Part shown: positions 1 to 13,690 of the stretch, one piece after another
Layout: the number at the start of each line of letters is the position of its first letter
Numbering within the stretch: the stretch's first letter is position 1
Assembly: GCA_018897435.1 (NCBI GenBank)
Contig: JAHIKI010000093.1
Coordinates: forward strand, 1-36,605
Source: Acidobacteriota bacterium
Lineage (GTDB): Bacteria > Acidobacteriota > Aminicenantia > UBA2199
Reading direction: 5' to 3'
DNA: 36,605 bases
The notes under the pieces: generated by a model
Seen by the model: the letters and a program-made list of their open reading frames with translations, nothing else
Database searches by the model: none
What the model was told of the DNA's origin: nothing
Position numbers and translations under genes: made by a program

Positions 1-21
1 GACTTTTGTGGGGTATCCCAT
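1..21 (-). CDS. 5' end of a leftward gene, cut by the window edge
   Basis: Only seven codons are visible (MGYPTKV). An AAAGGAGG Shine-Dalgarno sits at 27-34 with ideal spacing to the ATG at 21-19, and a promoter and a palindrome lie just upstream, so a real gene very probably starts here. The opening residues remind me of small AbrB-like proteins found beside some transposases. That is memory only; seven residues cannot identify a family. Confidence 0.55.
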
Positions 22-35
22 GCGAACCTCCTTTT

Positions 36-51
36 CTAGTTTATTAACTAG
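36..51. promoter_or_regulatory. Palindrome CTAGTT-TATT-AACTAG, possible operator
   Basis: Perfect 6-bp arms with a 4-bp centre lie between the putative -10 box (56-61) and the Shine-Dalgarno (27-34) of the leftward gene at the edge. A repressor bound here would block transcription. An operator role is inference; the symmetry is visible. Confidence 0.4.
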
Positions 52-55
52 ATTT

Positions 56-85
56 ATTATCGCATAGAAATCTTATTGAAATCAA
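56..85 (-). promoter_or_regulatory. Sigma70-like promoter for the left-edge gene
   Basis: On the minus strand TTGATT (85-80) is separated by 18 bp from GATAAT (61-56). It precedes the good ribosome-binding site of the edge gene. The match is moderate. Confidence 0.4.
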
Positions 86-138
86 TAGCCCATCTAATCT
101 TTTTTTATTTTTTACTTAGAAAAAGGCCAAACTCGAGA

Positions 139-158
139 GGGCGAATATTTATTCGCCC
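139..158. terminator. Hairpin after dedA (GGGCGAATA / TATTCGCCC)
   Basis: A perfect 9-bp stem with a 2-nt loop lies 12 bp beyond the dedA stop codon. The right flank reads GCCCCTAC, the same outer sequence as the elements at 22551-22596 and 35754-35890. It may be a short member of the GTAGGGGC repeat family acting as a terminator. There is no U-tract on the dedA side. Confidence 0.4.
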
Positions 159-170
159 CTACGGTTGGTT

Positions 171-818
171 TCAGACCTTCTTCCGCCTCTGCCGCAGATA
201 CTCGATCACTCCCGGGAGAATGGATATGAAAATGATCGCCAGGATCACCACGGTGAAGTTGCGCCTGACCAGGGGCAGATTGCCGAAAAAATAGCCGCCA
301 TAGACGAAGATGGCCACCCAGGCGATGCCGCCGCTGACGTTGTAGCTGATGAAGCGCCAGTAGGTCATGCGCCCGATGCCGGCGACGAACGGGGCGAAGG
401 TGCGGATGATGGGGACGAAGCGGGCCAGGATAATGGTGATTCCCCCGTATTTTTCGTAAAATTCGTGGGTCCGCTCCAGGTGTTCTTTTTTCAAAAAACG
501 AATCTTCTTCTGACTGAAAATTTTTGGGCCCACGGCATGGCCGATCCAGTAATTCACTGTGTCGCCGAGAATGGCCGCGCTGCTGAGGATCAGGAACAGC
601 CAGTGAACCTGAAGCGGGCTGCCGGGAGTTGCGGCCAGGGCCCCGGCGGCGAAAAGCAGCGAGTCGCCGGGGAGAAAAGGGGTGACTACCAGGCCGGTTT
701 CACAGAAGATGACCGCGAACAGGATCAGGTAGGTCCAAAGCTGGTAGGTGACGATCAGGGCGTTGAGGTGCTTGTCCAGGTGCACGAACAAATCAATCAG
801 TTTGGCGATCAATTCCAT
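171..818 (-). CDS. DedA/SNARE-associated family membrane protein
   Basis: This is a polytopic inner-membrane protein of 215 aa, normal for DedA. Family features visible are the motif around residues 40-60 (E[13 protein letters not shown]), the GDTVNYWIG segment near 85, and the [16 protein letters not shown] block near 130. A basic C-terminal tail follows the last membrane span. DedA proteins, including undecaprenyl-phosphate and phospholipid flippases, support envelope lipid recycling; the exact substrate cannot be told from sequence. The ATG at 818 is preceded by AGGAG. The gene diverges from the ATP synthase operon and has its own strong promoter at 882-910. Confidence 0.93.
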   Translation of the reverse strand: MELIAKLIDLFVHLDKHLNALIVTYQLWTYLILFAVIFCETGLVVTPFLPGDSLLFAAGALAATPGSPLQVHWLFLILSSAAILGDTVNYWIGHAVGPKIFSQKKIRFLKKEHLERTHEFYEKYGGITIILARFVPIIRTFAPFVAGIGRMTYWRFISYNVSGGIAWVAIFVYGGYFFGNLPLVRRNFTVVILAIIFISILPGVIEYLRQRRKKV

Positions 819-881
819 ACCATCTCCTGGGGATGAATTTACGCGGCGGGATGTCCAAACCAGGCCCGGGTTGAATGTTCT

Positions 882-910
882 ATATTACCCGACGAGGGGG
901 AGTCTGTCAA
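882..910 (-). promoter_or_regulatory. Sigma70 promoter for dedA
   Basis: On the minus strand a perfect TTGACA (910-905), a 17-bp spacer and TAATAT (887-882) lie 64 bp upstream of the dedA ATG. This is one of the best promoter matches in the window. Confidence 0.7.
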
Positions 911-952
911 GGGCGCTTTTGTCGGAGGTCATGATCAAGCCGAGAAAATGTA

Positions 953-981
953 TTGATTTTTGGCAGTCGATATGATACATT
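953..981 (+). promoter_or_regulatory. Promoter of the ATP synthase operon, placed for a leaderless start
   Basis: TTGATT (953-958), a 17-bp spacer and TACATT (976-981) end 6 nt before the ATG of the first gene. Transcription would begin at or next to the start codon. No Shine-Dalgarno is present between the -10 box and the ATG, which fits a leaderless mRNA. Confidence 0.5.
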
Positions 982-987
982 TCCTCT

Positions 988-1401
988 ATGTTAGACCTTA
1001 ATTCATCCTTCATCTGGATATTTTTTCTGATCTGGCTCCTTTACCTCATTCTGAACAGAATTTTTTTCAAACCCATCAACGAGATCATTACTGCCCGGGA
1101 AACGAAAATTAGCGCCGATTCCAACCGCCAGGAAAGCATGGTAGCCGAGATCGAAACCCGGACTAGGGCCATAGAAGCCCAACTGAGCCAGGCCCGTAAA
1201 GAGGCGCAGCAGATCAAGGAAGGGTTGCTGAAGAACGGCGAAGAGATCCGCAGCAAAACCGTGACCTCGGCCAAGGAACAAGCGGTGCGAGTTTTGGATG
1301 AAAATATGTCCCAGCTGGAAAGCGAGATTGTGGCGGCCGAAAACACCCTGGAAATGCAGATTTCTGTTTTCAGCGATAAGATCAAACAAGCCTATTTATG
1401 A
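988..1401 (+). CDS. atpF: ATP synthase F0 subunit b (first of two b-type subunits, b'-like)
   Basis: A protein of 137 aa with one N-terminal membrane span (about residues 8-27, rich in I/F/W/L) followed by a long charged alpha-helix. This is the plan of the peripheral-stalk b/b' subunit that links F0 to F1. It is shorter than the usual 155-170 aa b subunit and has no signal peptide, so it is the b'-like member of the pair. There is no ribosome-binding site; the promoter -10 box ends 6 nt upstream. Its stop overlaps the next start as ATGA (1398-1401). It is the first gene of the operon, and no atpB (a), atpE (c) or atpI lies upstream. Confidence 0.88.
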   Translation: MLDLNSSFIWIFFLIWLLYLILNRIFFKPINEIITARETKISADSNRQESMVAEIETRTRAIEAQLSQARKEAQQIKEGLLKNGEEIRSKTVTSAKEQAVRVLDENMSQLESEIVAAENTLEMQISVFSDKIKQAYL

Positions 1402-1970
1402 AAAAAAACGTGCTTTTCCCGTTCCTTGTGCTGGCCCTGGCCATGAGCCTGTCGGCTGCCACTGAAGGCGGAACGTCGCACATTGACTGGTTCAACGTGC
1501 TGGGCAAGGTTTTCAATTCCACTGTGCTTTTCGGCGGTCTGATCCTGCTGCTGCGCAAACCCCTGATCCAGATGCTGTCCCAGAAAAGTTCGGCCATCCA
1601 AAATGATATCGTGGAGAGAGAAAAGAACCTGTCCGCCACATCGGCGCGGCTGCTGGACATTCAGCAACGCTTGGCCAAAGTGGCGTCAGAAGTCCAAGGG
1701 ATAAAAAGTACCGCCGAAGCGGCTGGGCGGGATGAACTGGCCCGCCTGGAGGAAGCCGGCCGCCTGGAAGCAGAGCGCATCATCGCCTTGAGCGAAGAAG
1801 AGATCCGCCAGCGGGTGGACGCCGCTGTGCGCGCGGTAAAGGGACGCATCGCCGATATGACCATTGAGCGCTTCAAGAACGATTTTACGCGGAGTTTAAA
1901 CGACGCTACCCAGCAAAGGATCATCGAGCGCAACATCGATTCTTGCGGAGACCTGGATGAAGGAAAGTAG
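1398..1970 (+). CDS. atpF: ATP synthase F0 subunit b (second, with N-terminal signal-like segment)
   Basis: A 190-aa peripheral-stalk subunit. Residues 1-21 form a signal-peptide-like segment (KK start, hydrophobic core, A-x-A-type end). A second hydrophobic span at about 40-53 (TVLFGGLILLLR) is followed by a long coiled-coil helix. Some deltaproteobacterial b subunits, as I recall, carry such an extra N-terminal segment, so it is probably real and may be cleaved. Together with the first subunit it should make a b/b' heterodimer. The gene overlaps its upstream neighbour by 4 nt and atpH by 14 nt, so the genes are translationally coupled. Confidence 0.88.
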   Translation: MKKNVLFPFLVLALAMSLSAATEGGTSHIDWFNVLGKVFNSTVLFGGLILLLRKPLIQMLSQKSSAIQNDIVEREKNLSATSARLLDIQQRLAKVASEVQGIKSTAEAAGRDELARLEEAGRLEAERIIALSEEEIRQRVDAAVRAVKGRIADMTIERFKNDFTRSLNDATQQRIIERNIDSCGDLDEGK

Positions 1971-2502
1971 CCTGGTCAAGCGTTACGCCAAGGCCTTGGC
2001 GCTGGCTATGGACGACCAATCCGAATTCGCTCGTGTCAAAGGTGAATTGCATGATTTCCTGGCCCTGCTTGCCGCCGATGAAAAATTGAAGATCGGGCTG
2101 GCGACTTTCCTGATTTCCCAGGCGGAAAAGATCATAGCCTTGGATATCGTTAATGCCAAGATGAACCTGCATGCCAAAACCTTTCAGTTCCTGCTGACCG
2201 TTACCGCCGAGAACCGCATGGTCTACCTCGAACAAATGGTGCAGCAGCTTCCCGATGCCTGGTATGCCGCGCGCGGCATCGAAAAAATAATCGTACACTC
2301 GGCCATCGAACTGGCTGGCGGGCAGAAAGAACGCTTGTTGGGCAAACTGAAAAAAGCCCTGGCCAGAAAAGTGGTCCTGGAATACCGGTTGCAGCCGGAA
2401 CTGATTGCCGGCATCAGTTTGAGCCGGGGATCGGTGCAATATGATTTTTCGCTGTCCGGCAGCTTGAAAAAACTGCGCGAAACGCTTGTAGGGGAAAAAT
2501 AA
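1957..2502 (+). CDS. atpH: ATP synthase F1 subunit delta
   Basis: A 181-aa protein with the OSCP/delta pattern: N-terminal helical domain beginning with a K-R-Y-A-K-A motif (residues 8-13) and a C-terminal segment with G-x-x-L-S-R-G-S-x-x-Y-D-F-S-x-S-G (about 156-172). It ties the b subunits to the top of the alpha3beta3 head. The start lies inside the preceding gene with GGAG upstream, and atpA begins directly after its stop. Length is normal. Confidence 0.93.
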   Translation: MKESSLVKRYAKALALAMDDQSEFARVKGELHDFLALLAADEKLKIGLATFLISQAEKIIALDIVNAKMNLHAKTFQFLLTVTAENRMVYLEQMVQQLPDAWYAARGIEKIIVHSAIELAGGQKERLLGKLKKALARKVVLEYRLQPELIAGISLSRGSVQYDFSLSGSLKKLRETLVGEK

Positions 2503-6354
<3,852 letters not shown>

Positions 6355-6355
<1 letters not shown>

Positions 6356-6783
6356 TGGCCGACGCGATCGAACTGGAGATCATCACTTCGCGCGAGGTGG
6401 TTTTGCGCACCGAGATCAAGGATCTTTACATCCCGGCTTTTTTGGGAGAAGCCGGTGTCCTGTCCCATCATTTGCCCTATCTCTCCCTGCTGAATGCAGG
6501 TGAGATCTCTTATCTCAAGCCGGACGGCACGCGGCTTTTTCTTTTCAGCGGTGAAGGATTCCTGGAAGTAAGGGATAACCGCATCGCCCTGATCATCGAT
6601 ACTTTCGAACACGGCGAGGATCTGCGGGAAGAAGATCTGCAAAAACAAATGCAGGAAACGGAAAAGCGGATCAAGTCGTCTTTCCAGGGTGCCATCACGC
6701 CTTCCGAGTTGCAGGTTGAACTGCTCCGGCAAAGGGAATTACGCTTGAAGTTGGCCATCTGTAAAAAGATCAAGGGCAAGTAA
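6355..6783 (+). CDS. atpC: ATP synthase F1 subunit epsilon
   Basis: A 142-aa protein with the N-terminal beta-sandwich pattern (L-E-I-I-T-S-R-E-V-V; F-L-G-E-A-G-V-L-S-H-H-L-P-Y; G-E-G-F-L-E-V-R-D-N-R) and a C-terminal helical pair that can regulate ATPase activity. It couples the gamma shaft to the c ring. It is the last gene of the operon; about 200 bp later hppA starts from its own promoter. No clear intrinsic terminator is visible. Confidence 0.94.
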
Positions 6784-6905
6784 ACGCCGCTGTTCAGTCC
6801 GGATGCCGGGATCATTCCAACCCTGCATTTTTTTACTCAATTCCAGTAAAAATCATGTTTCCTGGTGAGTTTGTCCATGAGCGGCGGCCGCCAACGTTCA
6901 AAACC

Positions 6906-6934
6906 TTGACTTTTCAGAGGAAATTTATTATAAA
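6906..6934 (+). promoter_or_regulatory. Sigma70 promoter for hppA
   Basis: TTGACT (6906-6911), a 17-bp spacer and TATAAA (6929-6934) lie about 50 bp before the hppA ATG. The rest of the 203-bp gap after atpC (6784-6986) shows no gene. Confidence 0.65.
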
Positions 6935-6986
6935 GTATCTTCATTCCGATATTTATCAAAAAGCATATTTTTTTGAGGAGAAAACT

Positions 6987-9221
<2,235 letters not shown>

Positions 9222-9269
9222 TCCCCCTGCTGGGGCCAAGGCCCGTCGCAGGAGGCTGCGGTCTCCGCT

Positions 9270-10013
9270 TCAGCGCTTCTCCAGGGTGAAGGTGACGGTG
9301 ACGGTGAAGCTCACCGGCTTGGGTATGCCGTTGACCAGGTAGGGCTCATAGATCCACTCCCTGACTGCTTCCAGTGCCGAGGCGCTGAGCAAGGCATGGC
9401 CGCTGACGACCCGGGTCTTGCGTACGCGGCCGTAGATGTCGGTGACCGCCTCGATCACCACCGAACCCGAAACATGGGCTGAGATCGCTATCGGGGAATA
9501 GACGGGATTCACCTTCTTGATCAGACGCGGCGGCCGGATGGTTGTGATTGCTTTTTCCAACGGATTCACTTCTTCGGGCAGAATATCCTTGCCCACGATC
9601 CATGGCGTTTTTCCATCGCCCTCTCCTCCTACGACTCCGGGTCCGCTAGGTTCCTCGACGATGAAATCAGACGGGTTTTCATCAATGATCTCGGTCGGAA
9701 TGTCGATCGGGGCCATGAATCCTCTCGGTTTGTTCGAGGGGGGAGGATTTTTTGGTCCTTTGGTGGTATCAATAGGACCGGTAGGAGTTTTTCCGCCGCG
9801 GCCGGGGCCGGGCGGTACGCCGGGCAGGACCGGCGGCGCGATCAGGACATCGATGAATTTGAATTCGGGCAGTTGGGCCTCGGCGCGCAGCAGCGGCACC
9901 ACGATGATGGCGGCGATCAGCAGGGCATGGAGGAGCAGGGAAAGGGAAAAGGTCAACCCCTTGCGCACATGGGTCTTACGGATCTCTTTTCCGGGAAGAA
10001 ACATGTCAAACAT
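9270..10013 (-). CDS. TonB-like energy-transducing protein
   Basis: A 247-aa protein with a basic cytoplasmic N-terminus, one membrane anchor (about residues 19-41), a proline/glycine-rich periplasmic stretch (about 59-150), and a C-terminal TonB domain (about 165-247). That domain carries the family pattern P-x-Y-S-P-I-A, x-G-x-V-V-I-E-A-V, G-x-V-R-K-x-R-V-V-S-G and A-L-E-A-V-R-E-W-x-Y-E-P. It should pass proton-motive energy to outer-membrane receptors. No exbB, exbD or receptor gene is adjacent. The start has a strong AAGGAGGTG site. The gene lies 125 bp downstream of the propeller/AraC regulator on the same strand, so the two may be co-transcribed. Confidence 0.9.
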   Translation of the reverse strand: MFDMFLPGKEIRKTHVRKGLTFSLSLLLHALLIAAIIVVPLLRAEAQLPEFKFIDVLIAPPVLPGVPPGPGRGGKTPTGPIDTTKGPKNPPPSNKPRGFMAPIDIPTEIIDENPSDFIVEEPSGPGVVGGEGDGKTPWIVGKDILPEEVNPLEKAITTIRPPRLIKKVNPVYSPIAISAHVSGSVVIEAVTDIYGRVRKTRVVSGHALLSASALEAVREWIYEPYLVNGIPKPVSFTVTVTFTLEKR

Positions 10014-10138
10014 GGTTCACCTCCTTGTTGATGTTCCGCAACCATTATGTGCTGAAGGCAGGGTGAACTGGTCCGGAATCGTGAATCAGGACACTTTTGT
10101 TGAAATAAATCGGCTGGGAAGCGTTCTCAGGCCCTGGC

Positions 10139-12895
10139 TCAGTCGCCGTTCAACAGCCGGCGGAATTCCGAGGGGCTGACGCCGGTGTTTTTCTTGAAGG
10201 CGATATTGAATACCGACTTGGAGTTGAAGCCTGCCTCGAAAGCGATGCGCAGCAATTTGAAATCCTTGGCCGCCGGATCGAGCAGTTTGCGTTTGGCCTC
10301 ATCAACACGGTAACGGTTGATGAAATCGTTGAAATTCAACTCGTATTGTTCGTTGATGATCTGCGACAGGTGTTTGGCCGGGATGGCCGTGCTTTCTGCC
10401 AGTTTCGTCAAAGTCAGGTCCGGATCGAGATAGACCTTGTCTTTTTCCATGGTCTTTTTGAGATACAGCAGGATTTCCTGTTTTTTATCGGCGCTTAAAG
10501 TGGAAAGCTTGTATTTATCCAGCTTTTGCCTTAGTGCCTTTCGCTGCCGGAAAAAAAACAGTCCGGCTGCCAACGCGGCGATCCCAGCCAGGATCAGGAT
10601 ATAAAACCAGACGGTCTGATGGAAGTAAGGCCTGATCGTGAAAGAAAACCTGTCTGCGCTTTCGTTCCAGATGCCGGCCTGGCCGCGGGCTTTGACCTGG
10701 AAAAGATAATGCCCCGGTGCCAGTCCGGTAAAATTTCTGCTGCGCTGCTTTTCCGGCCGGCTCCATTTGTTTTCCAAACCCTCCAGGCGGGTGGAGAATT
10801 CGATTTGCTGCGGGTCGGTGAAATGGATGGCCGTGTAAATGAAATCGAATCGATCCGTACCGGCTGGAAACAAGCCCAGGCCAGGCGTACCGATGGGCAG
10901 GGTGTTGGCCCTGACTGTTTCGATGCAGACGGCCGGCGGCCGCGGCACGGATCCCAGGGTTTTTGGATCGATCATGACCAGCCCCTTCTGGGTTGGGAAC
11001 CACAATCGCCCGTCGCGGCTCTTACACCCGGCCGGCTGGAAGCCTCCCGTGCAGACAGTACTTTTCAGTCCCGCCATTTCCGTGAACATACGGCAGTGAA
11101 TCAAATCCCCAGCCGACGCTGCGGATCCTGCCAATGCTGATTTCCTGACGCGAAAAATCCCTGCCGGGGAACTCATCCACAGATACCCGGAATCATCCTC
11201 GAGTATTTGCAGGATGGTGCCGTTCAAAGGCCCCGGTATTTCCCGGAAATTCGTGAAATTTTCATTGCGCAGCAGGCTCAATCCGCCGTTCGTGCCCAGC
11301 CAGACATTATTGCTTTCATCGATGTTAACGGAATAAACTGTGTCTCCGGCCAGGCCGTCGGCGGTGGTGTATTGGCGCCAGGCCCCTTTTCGCAAGACGT
11401 GCAGGCCGCCGCCGGAGCTTCCCGCCCAAATGTTTCCCTGGCGGTCCTGGTTGACCGCAATGATCACTTCGCTTTTCAGACCCCCGGCCAGGCCGTGGTG
11501 CTTCCAGGTACCATCGCGGAAGCGGTTCAAGCCGCCCCCGTCACTGCCGATCCAGAGATTGTCATCCCGGTCAATGAAAAGAGATAAAATCGCATCCTTG
11601 GCATGGCCTTTATTGGGGAGGAAAGAAGAAAATCTCCCCTGGTCCAGGCATTGCAGACCCGCATCCCGGGTGCCGATCCACAACCGGCCCTGACGATCGG
11701 CCACAAGGGAAGTGATGGCGTCGCTTGGCAACCCGTCACCCCGGGAAAAGGATCGCCATTGTCCTCCCGACAAAAGGTTCAAGCCTTGGTCGCGGGTGCC
11801 AACCCAGAGCCGCCCCCGGCCGTCTTCACAGATCGACTGGATATGGGGGGCCGACAGTCCGTCCTCCGTTGAAAAAACTCGCACTTCGTTCTTTTTCAGA
11901 AAGTTCAGGCCGCCGGCCGAAGTGCCGACCCACATGTCTCCCTCCCGGTCGCGGCAAATGGCCATGACCGAATCGCCCGCCAGGTTTTGCGGGATAGCAC
12001 AAACGACCGCGTCGTCCTGCTCCATGATGGTGACGCCTTTTTCGGTGCCGACCCACAGCCGGTCCAGCGTGTCCTGGCCGATGGAGCGGACCAGGTTGTC
12101 GGTCAGGCCGTCCGCTTTGAAAAAATTCCTGATCCCGTTTATATCGATGCAACTGAGGCCCGTGGTGGTCCCGACCCAGAGGTTTTCGCGGCTGTCTTCA
12201 AAAAGGCAATACACGTAATCACCGGCCAGGCCGTTGCGGGAAGTATAAAGTTTTTTCTTGCCTTTTTTGATGGATACAAGACCATCGCGGCTACCGATCC
12301 AGATGTTGTCGCCCCCGTCGCCGTTAATGGCGGTGATGCGGTTTTCGGCAATGCCGTCGACGATGACCAGGGCAGGGAATTTGCCTTTTTCCAGGAAGTA
12401 CATGCCGTTATCGATCGTCACAACCCAAAGGTTCCCGGCACCGTCCTGGCTGATCGACCAGATGGAATCGCTCCCCAGGCCCTCGATCCTGCTGAATAGC
12501 CCATCCCGAAAATGCAGCAGGCCGCCGCCGAACGTGCCGATCCAGAGCGAACCGTCGCGATCAGGGCACAAAGATGTGACCGAATTTTTCATGATGGCCC
12601 GCGTGTTGCTCCGGTTGAAAACGGTAAAATGGAAACCGTCGAAGCGGGCCAGTCCGCCTTCGCTGCCGATCCAGAGATAGCCGTCATTGGTTTGGGCCAG
12701 GGCATAGATCGTATTCTGTGGCAGGCCGTTTTCCGTGGTCCAGGTGCGCTGGACCCAGCGCTCGTACTCTGTTTTCAGTTCCGCGGCAGCGACCGGGAAC
12801 AACCGTTGCGGCGCCCTTGATCCGATAAGCAGAAGCAGAATGATCGCTTTGAATAGTTTTGAAAATTTCGGAGGAGATGCTTTCTCCAGCAACAT
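10139..12895 (-). CDS. Membrane-anchored two-propeller sensor fused to an AraC-type DNA-binding domain
   Basis: A protein of about 918 aa. A signal-anchor-like segment (about residues 10-25) is followed by 14 repeats, most built on the motif [LIMV]-W-[IVLMF]-G-[ST], matching two seven-bladed propellers. A Y_Y_Y-type domain follows (A-P-G-x-Y-x-F-x-V-K-A-R-G), then a single membrane span (about 760-782), a short coiled linker, and a C-terminal AraC-family helix-turn-helix (about 820-918, with A-F-E-A-G-F-N-S-K-S-V-F-N-x-A-F-K-K). The layout is that of hybrid two-component sensors, but the histidine kinase and receiver are absent. It would be a one-component transmembrane regulator. Several in-frame starts exist up to 13030; I chose the ATG at 12895 because AAAGG precedes it and a signal segment follows. 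Confidence 0.88.
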   Translation of the reverse strand: MLLEKASPPKFSKLFKAIILLLLIGSRAPQRLFPVAAAELKTEYERWVQRTWTTENGLPQNTIYALAQTNDGYLWIGSEGGLARFDGFHFTVFNRSNTRAIMKNSVTSLCPDRDGSLWIGTFGGGLLHFRDGLFSRIEGLGSDSIWSISQDGAGNLWVVTIDNGMYFLEKGKFPALVIVDGIAENRITAINGDGGDNIWIGSRDGLVSIKKGKKKLYTSRNGLAGDYVYCLFEDSRENLWVGTTTGLSCIDINGIRNFFKADGLTDNLVRSIGQDTLDRLWVGTEKGVTIMEQDDAVVCAIPQNLAGDSVMAICRDREGDMWVGTSAGGLNFLKKNEVRVFSTEDGLSAPHIQSICEDGRGRLWVGTRDQGLNLLSGGQWRSFSRGDGLPSDAITSLVADRQGRLWIGTRDAGLQCLDQGRFSSFLPNKGHAKDAILSLFIDRDDNLWIGSDGGGLNRFRDGTWKHHGLAGGLKSEVIIAVNQDRQGNIWAGSSGGGLHVLRKGAWRQYTTADGLAGDTVYSVNIDESNNVWLGTNGGLSLLRNENFTNFREIPGPLNGTILQILEDDSGYLWMSSPAGIFRVRKSALAGSAASAGDLIHCRMFTEMAGLKSTVCTGGFQPAGCKSRDGRLWFPTQKGLVMIDPKTLGSVPRPPAVCIETVRANTLPIGTPGLGLFPAGTDRFDFIYTAIHFTDPQQIEFSTRLEGLENKWSRPEKQRSRNFTGLAPGHYLFQVKARGQAGIWNESADRFSFTIRPYFHQTVWFYILILAGIAALAAGLFFFRQRKALRQKLDKYKLSTLSADKKQEILLYLKKTMEKDKVYLDPDLTLTKLAESTAIPAKHLSQIINEQYELNFNDFINRYRVDEAKRKLLDPAAKDFKLLRIAFEAGFNSKSVFNIAFKKNTGVSPSEFRRLLNGD

Positions 12896-13023
12896 ATTGA
12901 GGCCTTTATAACCAAACCCAGCCGCCATGTCAAGCCTGGGCAGGGGAAAGCAGTAGCATGTCTCACCTGAGCTCATTTCTCTTCCCGGTTCCCATCGGTC
13001 CAGCAACCCATTGCGCTTTTTAT

Positions 13024-13052
13024 TTGACAATGGTCAGCTCAGTTGCTATCAT
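13024..13052 (+). promoter_or_regulatory. Sigma70 promoter for the TMEM175-like gene and ABC exporter
   Basis: A perfect TTGACA (13024-13029), a 17-bp spacer and TATCAT (13047-13052) lie 60 bp before the ATG at 13112. If the regulator gene started at 13030 it would overlap this box, which supports its shorter form. Confidence 0.65.
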
Positions 13053-13111
13053 AAATCTTTGGTGCCGCCATATAAAATTCATTGCCGGATATGGTTTAAG
13101 AGGAGCGCAGA

Positions 13112-13678
13112 ATGGGAAAAGAACCAAAATCGGTTTTTAAAGGAGATGTCAGCAAGGCCCGGCTGGAGTTTTTATTTGACGGAGTTTTTGCCATCGCCAT
13201 GACCATCATGGTGCTGGAGCTCAAGCTACCGGAGTTGCAGGACCGCAAGTCGGTCCATGAGCTGGGAACGGCGCTGCTGCACCACGGCCGGACCTTCTTC
13301 AGCTACATTATCAGCTTCATCATATTGAGCAGCTTCTGGATCAGCCACAACCAGATCTACGCCAATTTGAAGCGGATCAGCAAAACCGTCCTGGCCATCC
13401 ACATCTGGCTGCTGGCCACGGCCGCATTCTTTCCATTTTGCGCCCATTTGTATGGCCGCTACCCGAGCAACCCGCTGGCTAGCCTGATCTATTTTGGCGG
13501 TGTCATCGTCTTTTTCCTGGGCATGCTGGCGCTGGTCATCGCGGCTAAAAGACAGAAACTGTTCGATCCGGAAATCCCTGCCAGGGACGTGAAGAAGCTG
13601 CGACGCGGCTTCCTGTGGTCGGTGGCGATCTTACTTTTCGCTTACGTGTTCATTTTTGTTTTGCCGGTCTGGAAATAG
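13112..13678 (+). CDS. TMEM175-like (DUF1211) membrane protein, possible K+ channel
   Basis: A 188-aa protein with several hydrophobic spans. The first span carries the family hallmark in altered form, R-L-E-F-L-F-D-G-V-F-A-I-A-M-T-I-M-V-L-E, where bacterial TMEM175 channels have R-x-x-x-F-S-D-G. The later block S-F-W-I-S-H-N-Q-I-Y is also typical. Characterised bacterial members are K+-permeable channels. The FS to LF change sits in the helix that lines the pore, so ion selectivity cannot be assumed. AGGAG precedes the ATG. The ABC exporter ATPase begins 12 nt after the stop, so they share an operon. Confidence 0.85.
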   Translation: MGKEPKSVFKGDVSKARLEFLFDGVFAIAMTIMVLELKLPELQDRKSVHELGTALLHHGRTFFSYIISFIILSSFWISHNQIYANLKRISKTVLAIHIWLLATAAFFPFCAHLYGRYPSNPLASLIYFGGVIVFFLGMLALVIAAKRQKLFDPEIPARDVKKLRRGFLWSVAILLFAYVFIFVLPVWK

Positions 13679-13690
13679 AAGGCGGCGAGC

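Noticed and set aside
9222-9269. CCCC-TGCT-GGGG hairpin between hppA and tonB as a terminator
   Set aside because: The stem is only 4 bp and no U-tract follows on either strand.
12896-13030. Longer start for the propeller/AraC regulator
   Set aside because: It would overlap the divergent promoter at 13024 and place 45 odd residues ahead of the signal-anchor segment.
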